64,000 nucleotides of DNA, from contig NC_092523.1 of assembly GCF_037038585.1 (NCBI RefSeq), positions 28,835,501-28,899,500 on the forward strand. Direction: 5' to 3'. A program made the translations under genes and the position numbers. The notes under the pieces are model-generated. The model was not told the origin of the DNA and searched no databases. It worked only from the letters and a program-made list of their open reading frames with translations. Below are positions 1 to 13,649 of this stretch, piece after piece. Every line of letters begins with the position of its first letter. Position 1 is the stretch's first letter. Source of the stretch: Patagioenas fasciata. Taxonomy: Eukaryota; Chordata; Aves; Columbiformes; Columbidae.

Positions 1-1488
1 CAAACAGCACAATAAGTGAATGCTTCATATCGATCATGCTGTAGGTGGTTTAGAACAAGGATATGTTCTGTATTTCAGCTGCACTTGACATGACAAATCT
101 TCCTCTTGTTTTCAAATGCAGCACTGTCATGGTCATGCTTTGTGATCATTCACTTCCTTCAAGAAGCAAAAGCAAGTCCTGTGGAGGTTTCTTGATCCCA
201 TTGCAATGCATCAAAAACAACAGATATGCCCGTGGTCTTTCAAGAAGAGACATGAATGTTTTCCCCTCAAGGCATCTGAAAGCTTGGTTCAAATTTTAAA
301 TGAGCAGAATGCTAGCTCATGAAGCAAAATAAAAGACCAGAAAAGACACATGGAGGGGTTAAATGGCAGGGTCAGAAGTAAGATGAGAGCCAATGTATTG
401 ATTTCATGATAACAAAATGATGGGTTTCACAGAAAAGATTAATTAGTCTGATTTTCAGAATCTTGGACAATAAGCCTTGACTTTAATCTCAGCTGCAAAA
501 CTGAGATATAAAGTAATACTTTCCCCTCCCTCTACCCCCAGAGTTGTTGAATTTAGTCTGGATTTTGATTTATCCTGTAATAAGAATAGAATCTAGTGTT
601 GAAATTTGGATCCTGACCCAGACACAATGCAGAACTGGACCACATTGGAAGGTACGAGATTGAGATATTCTGGCTTTATATTCTGTGGTCAGGTTTTCTA
701 TTACATGTAAAAAATGGGAACAGATCCTTCTGTGTGCTGCTACTAATACCCCACAAGGGAAGAGAGTGGTCATTTGATCATGTATGGGCAACCTCAACTG
801 TCTGTGCTGCAAAATCCCCACACTGGCCTCACAGCCTGTTGTAGTCTATTACATCAAATTTCACCTTGCCATACTTACAGAAAACCACATGTACCAACAA
901 ATCAGGTCTTGCATTTGGGGATGCTCATTATGCATATCTTCTGTGTTGTTATTTCCCCATTTTGTTCTTTCAGTTTTTCAAAACTGAGGAAAGAAAGTGC
1001 CGTGGACCAGAGAGTGTTTTTTTGCATAACGGAGTAATTTGACCCTGATATGAGTGTAAACCGTGTGTCCCACTCCTTCCCTTCCCATGGTGTGTACCAG
1101 AGCTACCCCTCTGCACTGAAGTTCAGCATGTGTTGCTCCAGACTGTGGAGCAGTTTGGTGAATGTAAGACCAGGTTCCTTTCAGAGGAAACTGGATTGGA
1201 GGTTCTGCTCCAGGTGGACACCTGTAACCTTCCACCCCTCAGGAGAACATTAGAGTCTGATGCAATCTTTGGTCCAACCAGATACATACTGCGAATATTT
1301 GGCTCAGGAAAACAGTTTACAGTAGAACCCTTGAACTGCATACATCATAGCTCCAGCTGCTTCTCTCTACTGATCTGTTCCTCATGGACGAAATTACTTG
1401 CTAATGTAGATTTACCACTGAAGCCTTAGAAGTGCAATCACATCTGATTTTGTGAATGCTCAACCAAGCAATCTGCTGCAAAATCATA
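1..1488. other. Intergenic DNA, no gene recognised
   Basis: AT-rich DNA upstream of the CR1 element. Open frames here are short, overlap on both strands and show no family motif. The open frame that runs into the CR1 coding sequence extends a little upstream of the first CR1-like residues, but I see no CR1 endonuclease sequence, so I read this as flanking DNA. Confidence 0.6.
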
Positions 1489-3429
1489 TCATGGAAGGGA
1501 GGAAGGGAGCCAGGAGGCCTGTGTGGTTGAATAGGGATCTGTTGGGTATGCTCAAGCAGAAGAGGAGAGTTTACAGGTCATGGAAGCAGGGGCTGGCCAT
1601 TTGGGAGGAATATAAGGCTGCTGTTAGAGGATGTAGGAAGGCAGCTAGGGTAGCCAAGGCCTCCTTAGAATTACAGCTGGCAAGAGGGGTCAAGGACAGC
1701 AAAAAGAACTTTTTTAAATACATAGCAGATAAAACTAATACCAGAGACAATGTAGGCCCACTGATGAATGGGGTGGGTGCTCTGGTGGCAGAAGATACAG
1801 AGAAAGCAGAATTACTGAATGCCTTCTTTGTCTCTGTCTACTCTGCTGGAGGCTGTCTTGGGGAGCCCTGTACCCCTGAGACCCCGGATGAAATCAGGTT
1901 AATGGAGGAGTTTGCTTTAGTCAATGAGGACTGGGTTAGGGAGCAATTAAATAGCCTGGACATCCATAAATCCATGGGTCCAGATGGGATGCATCCGCGG
2001 GTGCTGAGGGAGCTGGCTGAAGTCATTGCTGGACCGCTCTCCATCGTCTTTGCCAAGTCTTGGGAAACGGGAGAGGTGCTCGAGGACTGGAGGAAAGCAA
2101 ATGTCACTCCACTCTTCAAAAAGGGCAAGAAAGAGGACCCAGGTAATTATAGACCGGTCAGCCTCACCTCTGTCCCTGGGAAAGTAATGGAACAGCTTGT
2201 CCTTGGTGCCATCTCAAGGCAGATCAAGGATAAGAGGGTTATTAGGGGCAGTCAGCATGGCTTTACCAAGGGTAAGTCATGCTTGACCAACCTCTTAGCC
2301 TTTTATGAGAATGTAACAAGGTGGATGGATGATGGATGATGGCAGAGTGGTGGATGTGGTCTACCTTGACTTCAGTAAAGCCTTTGACACAGTCTCCCAC
2401 AGCATCCTCACAGCTAAGTTGAGGAGGTGTGGTCTAGACAATAGAGTAGTGAGGTGGGTTGCAAACTGGCTTAAAGAGAGAAGCCAGAGAGTGGTGGTCA
2501 ATGGGGCAGAGTCCAGTTGGAGGCCAGTATCTAGTGGAGTGCCTCAGGGGTCAGTACTGGGGCCAATATTATTCAATATATTCAGTAACGATTTGGACGA
2601 GGGAATTGAGTGTACTATCAGCAAGTTTGCTGATGACACTAAGCTGGGAGGAGTGGCTGACACGCCAGAAGGCTGTGCTGCCATCCAGCAGGACCTGGAC
2701 AGGCTGGAGAGTTGGGCGGGGAATAACCTGATGAAATTTAACAAGGGAAAGTGTAGAGTCCTGCATCTGGGCAGGAACAACCCCAGGTTCCAGTATAGGT
2801 TAGGAAATTACATATTAGAGAGCAGTGTAGGGGAAAGGGACCTGGGGGTCCTGGTGGACAGCAGGATGACCATGAGCCAGCACTGGGCCCTTGTGGCCAG
2901 GAAGGCCAATGGCATCCTGGGGTGTATTACAAGCGGGGTGGTTAGTAGATCAAGAGAGGTCCTCCTTCCCCTCTACACCGCCCTGGTGAGACCCCATATG
3001 GAATATTGTGTCCAGTTCTGGGCCCCTCAGTTCAAGAAGGACAGGGAACTGCTGGAGAGGGTCCAGCGTAGGGCAACAAAGATGATTAAGGGAGTGGAGC
3101 ATCTTCCTTATGAGGAAAGGCTGAGGGAGCTGGGTCTCTTTAGTTTGGAGAAGAGGAGACTGAGGGGTGACCTTATTAATGTTTATAAATATATAAAGGG
3201 TGAGTGCCACGAGGATGGAGCCAGGTTCTTCTCGGTGGCAAACAATGATAGGACAAGGGGTAATGGGTTTAAACTGGAACACAAGAGGTTCCACTTAAAT
3301 TTGAGAAGAAACTTCTTCTCAGTGAGGGTGACAGAGCACTGGAACAGGCTGCCCAGGGAGGTTGTGGAGTCTCCTTCTCTGGAGACATTCAAAGCCCGCC
3401 TGGACATGTTCCCGTGCAACCTCACCTAG
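1489..3429 (+). pseudogene. CR1 ORF2 reverse transcriptase, one frameshift
   Basis: The first part (to the stop at 2337-2339) gives the pre-RT linker and the fingers region. The second part, in another frame from about 2329, carries the RT core: motif [12 protein letters not shown], motif [12 protein letters not shown] and motif C FADDTKL with the catalytic Asp pair intact. After the RT come the conserved CR1 C-terminal stretches [32 protein letters not shown] and [12 protein letters not shown], ending at a TAG at 3427-3429. The two frames overlap at a tandem duplication of the 7-mer ATGATGG near 2328-2341, which shifts the frame. The endonuclease domain normally found upstream is missing. 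In CR1 this enzyme nicks target DNA and copies element RNA into it; here it is a relic. Confidence 0.92.
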
Positions 3430-3492
3430 GCGTTCCTGCTCCAGCAGGGGGATTGGACTAGATGATCTTTTGAGGTCCCTTCCAATCCCAAA

Positions 3493-3515
3493 CATACTGT
3501 GATACTGTGATACTG
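3493..3515 (+). repeat. CR1 3'-terminal octamer tail (ACTGTGAT type)
   Basis: About three tandem copies of an 8-bp unit (atactgtg) directly follow the CR1 3' UTR. Such octamers mark the 3' end of CR1 elements. The same unit, reversed, ends the minus-strand CR1 at 27,524, while other CR1 fragments in the window end in ATTCTATG or ATTCTGTG units. Confidence 0.85.
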
Positions 3516-6500
3516 AGATGGGAAGTGGATCATTCAATTGCTCTTGCCAAAATATAGTGCATGGCAAATATTTTCCTTCATGTGGCTGTGCTTTTGTGGC
3601 CAAACTGTTGAGTACAGGGAGGCCATAGTGGAGAGACTAGCAAGAGAGTAAACAGCAGTTCTGTACAAAAATGAGCACTGCAAGTGATCTGCCACTGTCT
3701 GCAGGGCAAAGAGATCAAATGTCGTGCAGGAAGCAGAGTTGTGCAAACGCAGATAGGATACAGAAATGAAACTGTAGGATTTTGGCAGAGGATTTCCTGA
3801 AACTGGGCCCTGAAGCTTGCGTTACACTCCAAGGAGGCTACAGATATGTAGTGAGGAAGGTGTTCTCACATCCAACAGTTTAGTAGAGATTATGGTCTTC
3901 TGCTGTAATTCCCTCAGGATGTGGCTGCATTTATTTGCAGTGCGGACAAAAGCATGACATGAACATGGACCTTTCAGGTATGTGCAGAGGCAAAATTTAG
4001 GGCATCTTTTCCTTCTGTGGTCTGAATAGGCTTTTCAGTCTCCTCCTGTGGGGTTGTAGTTCACCACTTCCCCAGTGTTGTTCTAAATGCTATAATTATG
4101 CGCACACAACACACAGTAGCAAATCTCATGAAACTTAGTTTCAAGCTAAGTCGGTCCTCAGGGTGCAGGTTTCCCATTTTCTGGGAGGAACATAGCTTTG
4201 GAGAAATTTTTTTGCAGTGCTTTATGGATAAGATCATAAATGGTAATTATGAGATTAATCTAAAGCCTTTTTCTCATGAGTAAAGAACAAATTCACTGGG
4301 ACTATGGTCAGCCTGCCTGAGGACATCCCTACTGGTCATTTAACAGTAGCAATTCATGTCAAATGTATGGTTGTTTATCTAGCAGGGGAAGATTTTGCAT
4401 CAAATGCTCTTTCATGTGTGCTTATGCACATGGTTGGTGTTTATTCATCTCTTTCAACAACTGCATATGAAGAAATGGCTGTTGAAGCTTTCTTTGCTAA
4501 GCCTCAATTTTTCCCTTTTAATTTTTAGATTGAGAAGATCTGGTAACTGTGCTTTCTTCAAAAGAAATAGCTCCTGGCAACAACATGCATGAGGTGAATT
4601 ATTTGTTAATCTGAAGGAACAAAGAGAGCAAGGGGAACGTGATGGAGCCACAGAAAGAAGTGGCATGAGGGCCAGGATTTCACCACTAGAGAGTGGAATT
4701 CTACTACATAATTTGACCTTTTCTGCTCCCAGAGAAACTGATTCAAGGTGGGGAACTTAGAAATATGCAACAGCCTGAGCAGCATTGCCTGAAGTACATT
4801 CTTTAGGTCTTTAATCAAAAGGCACATCAAGGACGTACTGTATCCTTGGAAGATAAATGCATTACTTCCTCTGTGCATTACTTAGCATGAGTTTCAGGAG
4901 GCATTTTGCAAAGTAAGATGTATGTAAATTGGAATAAGAGCTAATATAAAACTTATCCTTGAGACAGATGGTTATGTATTCAAGTTTAAATTTCAAGCAC
5001 TTTAATAGTATAAAAGAAGCCAGCTGAAATGCATTTATATGTATTTTTTAATTTTGTTTTCAACTATGTGTGTTCTATCACTATGCATTTCCCTTGGGCT
5101 GATACTGCAATTTTTAACTTAAAGATGGTTCTTTGAAAAAAATTTGCCTTTGCTTCTGCTTGTGTGGCTCCAAAACTGCACTGCCAAAGTCACTGCTGTG
5201 CCATGGCATTATGATAAGCAAACCAGGCATCTAATGGTTAGAGAAATGGGGGAAACCAATCACTCATTCATACACGATGTCATTTCTGTTTATGTATGTG
5301 CATTTTTGTCATGAGGTTCACATGAGGATTCTTCACTTGCCTACTGCAATCTGCCCGTGGCAGCATTCACGTGTAGCTTTAGGTCTCTTTCAGTGGTCAC
5401 ACACTCAGGCCTGTCATATCTCACCTGTTATGCCTGGGACTTCTCTGCCTTGCTGCAGCCTCACTTCTCCTTGCTGAACAGAGGGTTGAAGCTGCAGCTG
5501 GCAACAAGAAGAAATTGGCATCTGCAGGGCCTGCTGGAGGGTGTGAGCCCTGAGAGGGCTCTGGGAGCCCATGGCGTGGGGCTAGTCACATATGGGCAAT
5601 GGTGGAGAAAGTAAGAGATCTCTCCTGCTGTCATTAATAGGTGATGTGAGGAGCCTGTGAAATGCAGAGTCACTGCTCTCAGGGGCTGCAAAGAGGAAAA
5701 ATTGCAGCTTGATATCATGCACACGGACAGCCCTTGTTGAAACCAATCTCCAGCTGAGCTGGGATCACCAGGAGGAACATTGAGCCTGGGGAAGAATAAG
5801 GCAATTAAGTATACTCCAGGGATGTACTGCCAAGGGATTGTTAATGGCTCTTCCGTATGTGTATAAATGTGTACACAAAAAATACAGTGCTGGTACCTGC
5901 AATTTCACAGGTTTAGGAATAGGCTGACTGAATTGTGTGTGCATAGTATCTGTTCCTTACCACTCATCTCCCATAAAGTATACTGGGAAAGGATTTATAT
6001 AACAGGTTCCATCAAGCACTTAAATGCTGTCCTTGCGAACCTGGGAAAGGGTCATCACATTTGCTGAAACCTGGGCCAGGCTGTGAATGTGGTTATGTCT
6101 CTAACAACATCCTTGAAAAAATGTCTCAGTTCTGAAGCTGGTGAAAGACATTTATTTTAAACAGTACTGCATTTATTTCAGCTGAGTTTACTATGGGATG
6201 AATCTGACCAAGTATTTCTCTACTGGAATTTTAAAACTTTGCAGTGAATTGAGATATACTTAATCCAGAACATCCACTGGTGTTTCGAAAGTTTTGTTCC
6301 CTTCTTTCATAACAAAGCTGGTATAAACTTCCATTTCACATACAGTAAATGCAGTGATAACTCAGTTATAGCGTGTTCCAAAGGACATGCTGTTCCATGA
6401 CTGACCATTAAAATACCACACCAGTTATGCTCAATTCATGTACTTAGGCAACACAAAGCATTTAAGAAAGAATAGATATTAAAAAGTAAGTTTTATATAG

Positions 6501-9500
6501 TTACCATGGTGATTGTACAATAACAATTGACTTAAACATGTTTTCATTTAGAATATCTTCAAAAGAACTTGTTTAGTTCAGACATGCTGTGTTTATTCTA
6601 TAATTTGTCCCAAATCACCAATTATTGGAAAAAGCTAAATTGACATGGCAGTATTATTCAAACACTTGAACAGAGCACCAAAGTAGTTCAAAGCTTGTTG
6701 CTCAATATTTTTGTGACAGCTGACATGCACATTAGAATGGGAAAAGGTTCCAGAAAGGCAGTAACATTATGATTTAAAATCGGTGCCACAGTTTTGCATT
6801 AGGCCATCTTCCGGAGTACATTTTGCTCTTGCTGTTTTATTGTAAAATTCAGGAGCTTATTGAGAGAGAGCTAAACTTTGTACAAACAAAGGCAATGTCT
6901 TGGCAGCTTCTCATAAACCTCACAGCAGCTGAGAATTGTGAGAATTCCTGTACTGGTAAAGGATGGGGAGAATAATCAATATACAGGATTGTACTGTTAG
7001 CTCTTACTTCAGCCTTCTTTTAAAAATAATACAGAAATTGCTTCATCTTTGAGTCCACTTGCAAGAAACAGCATCAAGGAATGGTAAGTATAAAGTAACG
7101 GAATGCAATGAGTATAAAGCAAGGTTCAGAGATCTGTGGGGCTTGTGCAAAGTAAGATTTGCATGTTGAACATCACAACTTATACAACTATTTCAGTTAC
7201 TTCTTGCTAACTGCAGGATGAAAGCCCCTTGAAAAGCTTTGCTGCCTCTCAGAGTGAAGTAACTGAGCTACCACCTGTTATGTCTTCTGGGTATAGCGAG
7301 CAAAGTTTGATGTTCAAAGCTATGCTTTCATTTAAGTGCAGTGACGTTTTGTTCTAGTATTTGTTTTCTGGATTGGGACCAACAGATTAGTGAAAGTAGT
7401 ATTTTGCAGTAAAATTGTCCTCTCACTTTCTGGTGACCCAAGCTAACACTGTATCTTTGAAAGGACCTGCTTTCTTCACTGAGCTGGGAAGCAGCAGCTG
7501 CAGGTAATTTGGATAAGAGAGGTAATTCTCTAAAGCTGCAAATTGCCCCTTATTTCTGAATTGCTCTCTGGCAGGCCTAAGATAGGGAGAGCATGGCCTT
7601 ATGAAACGTATCTTTCTGAGCCCTCTCTTTGGTAAAGGAACAGAAATAAGCTCACCCAGATGACAGTCAGGAGCACCTGAGGCTTGGTTTCTGTGCTGGA
7701 TGGCCTCCTGTCTGATTCGTCCAGCTATGGGAGGTGCCGTGGAGATCAGCCTTACCAAGCTAAAAATAACATTAGCAACTACAACCCCTTCGTCTTGCAC
7801 ATGCTTCAAATCATATCTAGAACTACGTCTCTGAGTTTAGCTGAAAAAGGGAACAAGGTACCTCTGAAAAGCAACTTGAAGTGAGGATTGAACAACCTGG
7901 TCTTGGCTTCCCAACTTATGGTGGTGGTCTGTGAATTATAAGTGCTGCAGCCACAGTTAGCTTCCAAGACATCGATCAAGCCAAATGACATCTGGACTCT
8001 GAGGTAACATTAGATGAAAATGCTGCTTCTGTTCTCGACCCAATGTTCTTGGAAGCTGCTCCTCCATAAATGTTTAATAATGCGCAGTAACCGCAGATAC
8101 CTGCCAGCTGGGATGTGGATGCTTTTGTTCATATCCAACTACTTACTTTGCAAGATTGAGACAACGCTAGGAAGACAACAGTGCTTGAACTGTGAATTAT
8201 TCATGGTTGTTTCTCCTTGATTCCTACTCCCACACATGACTTTTGGCTGTCTTTCCTCAAGTCTGCATGAAAATCTGCACCTTCCAAAAGAGCTGAGTAC
8301 AACTGTGTACAGGTGTGTGCAAATGCACCAGGATGGTTGTTCAGAAAAATATGTGCATATGTTCTGAGACAGCAGGAGGGAGAAGCAGGAGCAACATTGG
8401 TTTAACAGTTGCTACTGCAGTCCGAGCTTCTCACCAGAAGAAAGTTTTGGTTTAGGAGAGCTCTGAGATAGGAGTTCAATCCTTCTGTTCCAAAGCTGTC
8501 TCTTGTTTAGAGCACATTTACTCAGGGTTTTCCAGAGAGGGACACAGTTTTGCTTTTACATAGGATGTTGGATTTTGGCTGATGTGCTTCAACTGATTGT
8601 GATGGGGTTTTGTATGCAGAAACTTATTACAGTTCATACAGGAGGCTTACAACCTACTCAAGAGAGTGAGCTACTGTTACGTGGTGAAGTTCTCCATTCC
8701 CACCCCATAGAGGTCAAACAGCCAAATCAGATTATTCTTGCCAAAATTTATTTTCTTGATTTCTGTTTTTAGCTTGGAAAAAGGAAGCAATGATTACATG
8801 GTGATTCTAAGCCCTTTTGAGTTCTCCGTAGCTCCCTGGCCATGGCCACAGGCTCTATGTAAAACACTGACATCTTGGCTAAAGGTTTTCCAGGCAGTAC
8901 ATCTTTCCCTTAGACAAAGTCTACCACTTTTCGCATCTATGTTTGTCCCACGCCACCTTTGCCATGCAGAAGACAGCTCATTTCCCCTAGTTGATGCTCA
9001 CCCCACCTCTACTTTGTACAGGGACAAAGTAAGAATTAGTAAGCTTTGGGAAATCACTGGAGGCTGATGTTGATGAGAAAAAAAAGTGGTGTTTTGGCTC
9101 TCTTAGAAGCATCTGGTGTTTCCCTACATCAGCCCGTGCAGCAAGACAACTTGGGTCAACACTTTCCTGCAGCTCTAGTTGCTTCACCCATTAGTGAAGC
9201 ACAAAGATCATAGAGAAAACTGTCTACTAAACGTCAGAGGGTTGGGGTGACTCAAATGAGAGCCCATACTATCAATTATTTGTTTAGATGCAGAGGATCT
9301 GAGGAGTTACAAATGGCCTTTGTTTCTTTTATAGCAGGAGAAAAAGAAACTTGTGATACTTCAAGCGCTGGTGTGTGTGTGTGGTCTTTCCCTCACGCAA
9401 GCTCACCCGAAAAGTCATTCCTATGTTCATAAGCAGTCTGCAGTTATTTTAACTTATTTTTCTTGGCTGTAATTCTAATACACCTTCTGCCCAGGTACGT

Positions 9501-12132
9501 GTGCCACACATGTAACTACTCAGACAGCAAATGTGATTTATCTCAGACCACAGAGCCAACAGAACTCATGCTGGTTTTCACTCCTATCTCTAATACAGAC
9601 AGCCTTTGCCTAACGTAACACACCTTTGCTGCATAAAAAACTGACATACCTTCAATAAGCAGTAGTGATTTGCAATAAACTGTAAAGCGCAAAGCAACTG
9701 TCCTAATTAAAACACAGGAAAAAAAGGCTTTTAGATTTTTACATAGAATTATATGTACCCTGAAAGTCCTTGAATTAAATATTCCATGGAAATTACTTGC
9801 TGTCTAATTGCAAGCAGCAGAACATACAATAATGATAAACCCTTGTTTTCTTACCATCTCCATAACTACATGGTAATAGGACCTTCTGCTTTGTTTTGCT
9901 CTGACATCTTCAAATAAAACAAACACAGGTGCTTCCAAGCTTTATTTTCCTCTACTTTTATGCAGATTTTTATTACTGGATAGCTTCACGGTGTTGTACT
10001 TTGTGTGTGAATGTTGAAAGTGAACAGCAAATAAATGAAAGTAACAAGCCAAATCTAAAAGTACATTTTTCTTGCTTTCTGCATCTTTAAAAAATACTTA
10101 AGTTTTACACCAAAAGCCATTATCACCCTTTCTGTTTTACTCGCTCTAGTGCCGGGGAGAGAGGGCAAATCAGACTCTGCATGAGACTTGTGAAACTTCT
10201 GAATTTGCCAAGAAGCCATTGCTATGGTTCTCAAATGATACAGGGGGAGCCATCGACTCAATATATTGCCACTGGCATTGGTGAGGCTCTGAGTGCACTC
10301 ACCACCATGCAGGTGGGCTTCAGGTTGAGGAGACACTTGGCTTAACTTGCCATATGCAAGGAAAAAACCTGTGATCAATACATCCAGAAGCTTCTTGAGT
10401 ACCAGAGGTGTGAACCACTGCCAGTCCAGTTCCTCTTGCAAAGTTCTTGCAAGATAAATAAGAAAACATGCTCATACGGAAGAGAAAGAAATGGGCCTTT
10501 GGAGCCCAGGGCTGCCTGCCATTTTATTTGGCCACTTTCCTTGATTTTCATTCCAGGCAACCAGTATAGATGTGGGCCAATACTGTGATATGCAGAAAAT
10601 AAGCTTACCTTTCATAAGGCAGCCTGGTTCAATAAGACCATGTCAGTTTAAACCAGCAAAGAATTTTACATTTTTCTCTCACTGATGCCATTATCAGCCC
10701 TCCAGAGCACTGTGTTATTATTTTTTTTCAAATAGAGCATGGATCACTTTTGAAATGCTGCTGCAGTTCGTCAAGGCAATGAGGTTGGTTCTCATTTATA
10801 GAAAGAATTCTTTCTACAACTAAAGTTGTGCAGAGGAAGCTTTCAGAAAGTAATAACTGAGGCCCAGTGCCTTTAATGTGCCTGTTATTTTTTATGATGA
10901 GTATATGTTACTGTCAGCAACTTTTATAGCCAAGCTATCGGACAAAATGTTGCATGTAAACACACTAAAGCCTTTAAGGACAAGGGAATAAATGGAAACT
11001 ATGATGGTTATACGCTTTGTAACAACTGTATCCCCAGCAATATTCTCCACCAGGCAGTCTATTTTTGTCTATTGATCAGAGATCTATGTGCTAAAAATAT
11101 TGACTCCTTTGATAAAAAAGCAAAAATCAATGAAGTTGAAATCAGGGATAGTTTGATTTCTGTTAGAATCTCAGCATGACGCAAGATGAGTTTTCTTCTA
11201 CTGATTAGCGCACCCGACTGAAATGTTGGTGACTTTTGTGAGGAGAGGATTTATTGTTTTAATAATCACACTTGGTATTTAGTCTTCCTATGTCTCCAGG
11301 CTACTTTCAGATACAACAATGTTGAGATAGGAAAGATGTGGCTGTCTAATGCTGCAGGCAGATGTGATTAGTTTTATACTTATTTTTCAAGTGGTACATT
11401 GCAGTATTAAACTTGCTAAACACCCTTGGGAACAGGAGACAGGGCAAAACAGCTTGTAAAATCACTCAGGTGCTTTCAAGTGGCATTGTCAAAATTTCCA
11501 GCCACTTAACTCCCTGAAAATGATAAAATATTGGAAAATTATCTTCACAATTGTAAAGACCTTCAGATAATACAAAGTACTATCTTCCTGCTGTTGTAGC
11601 AGTTTATACCACTTGAGGACATGGGCCCTATGTTGTAAACCAAACCACCAGACTTCTCAAGCAGTTCAAGCACTTGCTGGTTGGAGGTGGAATCTGAAGT
11701 AGTGGTCACAACATGAAGAGTCTGCATTAAATTCAAGCTCTGTGTGTGTGCTCACTTATTAGAAAACCTGAAATCACTTAATGTTTCTTATCTGGGTTGT
11801 TTCTCTTCTTTCTGAGCAATAATGTCAGCAACTAATTATTCCTGAAGAGTGATCCCTGGAGAGAAGTCTGACATCTGTGTCACACACTGACTGCTCTATT
11901 AGGAGTCTACTGTTATAGGCAGTCGGTGTTTGATCAGATTTCACATCCCTCGAAAGCCAGACAACCCGCCATAGGATATTCTCAGGCAGTTAAATCACAT
12001 TAAATATTTAAACATGGAATTTGACATCATCCATTAGGTCTATTAAAGAATCTCACTTATTACTACCAGAACTAACCACACAGCTTAAGAGTATGACTTC
12101 TAAAATGACTCTTTCTGCTTCTTATGGCCTCC
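3516..12132. other. Intergenic DNA, no gene recognised
   Basis: About 8.6 kb of AT-rich, apparently unique DNA. The longest open frames (for example 7423-7809 and 10,055-10,441, both minus, 128 codons each) have no recognisable motif, no splice-bounded structure and no codon pattern I could call coding. I see no clear repeat element here. Confidence 0.55.
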
Positions 12133-12592
12133 ATGACATACTAGAGAGAGTGCAGAGGAGGGCGACAAAGCTGGTGAGGGGTCTGGAGCACAAGTCTTAT
12201 GAGGAGCAGTTGAGGGAACTCGGGCTGTTTAGCCTGGATAAAGGAGGCTGATGGGAGACCTTATCACTGTCTACAACTACCTGAAAGGAGGTGGTAGCAC
12301 GGGGAGTGTTGCTCTCTTCTCCCAAGTAGCAAGTGATAGGACAAGAGGAAATGGCCTCAAGTTGCATCAGGGCAGGTTCAGATTGGATATTCAGAAAAAT
12401 CTTCATAGAAAGGGTTGCCAGGCATTGGAACAGGCTGCCCAGGGCAGTGGTGGAGCCACCATCCCTGGAGATCTTTGAAAGGCATTTAAATGAGGTTCTT
12501 AGGGACACAGTTTAGTGCCTGAGTTAGGTTATGGTTGGACTCGATGATCCTGAGGGTCTCTTCCAACCAAAATGATTCTATGCTTCTATGAA
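12133..12592 (+). mobile_element. CR1 LINE 3' fragment
   Basis: The DNA encodes the CR1 ORF2 C-terminus in pieces: [21 protein letters not shown] and [10 protein letters not shown] in one frame, then [14 protein letters not shown] in another, then the [19 protein letters not shown] stretch. It is followed by the 3' UTR (ggactcgatgatcctgaggg) and an ATTCTATG-type tail. A small deletion at about 12,243 and a stop break the frame. It lacks the catalytic RT core, and its sequence differs clearly from the copy at 1489-3515, so it is a separate, older CR1 subfamily copy. Confidence 0.93.
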
Positions 12593-13649
12593 TAAGTTTC
12601 CACGGTAGTTTCCAGTGTTCCCACAATACTGCCAGGAGTTTCTGTGAAAGTTTCTAATGCCATTTCCACTAAAGATAATTAATTTTGTGCTGTATGAGAG
12701 AAGGGAAATAATATTTTATGGCAGAGAAATTAATGGAAAAAAAAACGGATGAAGGAAGTCAAAACTCTCATAATTTGTCAGTAAAATGTGAATTTATCAA
12801 CCAGAATGTTTTATAGCAAGACCTCTTTGGTCTCATACAAAAAAACTGAGAATGCCCAAAGGGGGACAAGCATTGCAGTTCTTGCAATTCACTCCAGCAT
12901 AAAAAAATTAAATAATTTCCTTGTGGCCACACACTGATTCCAATGACAAAGATGAGGCTTACAGTCATGTTTTCTGAGTGTCAGTGCTGTCTTTTGATTG
13001 GTAAGGATGTCTTCTGTCTTTGTAAAATGCCATGGTGTTTTTTCTCAAAGTGCTCTATTTTGCTCTAGTTCTGCTCCATCTGAAATCAGTTAATATTAAG
13101 CCCATTCTCCATACACAAAGTAATGATATCATACTGAAATAGTATTTTACTTTACTAGAAAGACTGGCACCATGCTATCAATGAAAGCCCTCTGCATTGT
13201 GGATTTCTGCTTAAAATATTTAGGAGTTATCTCTAGGTAAATACCTTTGGTGCTTCTTAGATCGTAAATTCTTCCTGTGGCTTTCATCAGAAAGAAAACT
13301 TTGTTCCTATTTTGTCTGATTTCATGATCTTGTAGTCATCTTCATTGATTAAAGATTGCTTTATGCTCATCCCATTGTCTGTTTTTAAGGCTCTTCTACG
13401 TTTTCACAAGGCTCTGCAAAAGAAACCTTTGTAGATTGCCTACACATTAAATTTAGTATCTCCTCTACCTTCATGTCCTGAGAAATTATTCCACATCAGA
13501 AATTATTCAACTTTCTTTACTCTGTTATCATTTAGGCCATTTTCACTGTGTGATTTCAACAGGAGGGTTATATTAGTAAGAAAGCGGAGAAAATACCACG
13601 ATACTATAATTTTTGCTGGATTTGCAACAGATGATGTGGCAGATGAACT
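12593..13649. other. Intergenic DNA, no gene recognised
   Basis: AT-rich DNA between the CR1 fragment and the LTR-like segment. I see no coding, RNA or repeat signal. Confidence 0.5.

Larger units (their letters stand above)
1489..3515 (+). mobile_element. CR1 LINE, 5'-truncated, long copy with 3' tail
   Basis: The segment encodes the linker, reverse transcriptase and C-terminal region of CR1 ORF2 and ends in the typical CR1 3' UTR (a stretch reading gatgatcttttgaggtccct) followed by about three copies of an ACTGTGAT-type octamer at 3493-3515. CR1 elements move by target-primed reverse transcription, are usually 5'-truncated, and end in short octamer repeats rather than poly(A). The 5' endonuclease part and ORF1 are absent, so this copy cannot move by itself. 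The reading frame is broken only once in about 1.94 kb, which suggests a relatively young copy. The exact 5' boundary (near 1489) is judged from where protein similarity starts. Confidence 0.93.

Noticed and set aside
1130..1429. 99-codon open frame before the CR1 element, considered as CR1 endonuclease
   Set aside because: No endonuclease motif is visible; CR1-like sequence begins only at about 1489.
7423..7809. 128-codon open frame on the minus strand
   Set aside because: No motif, signal peptide or splice context.
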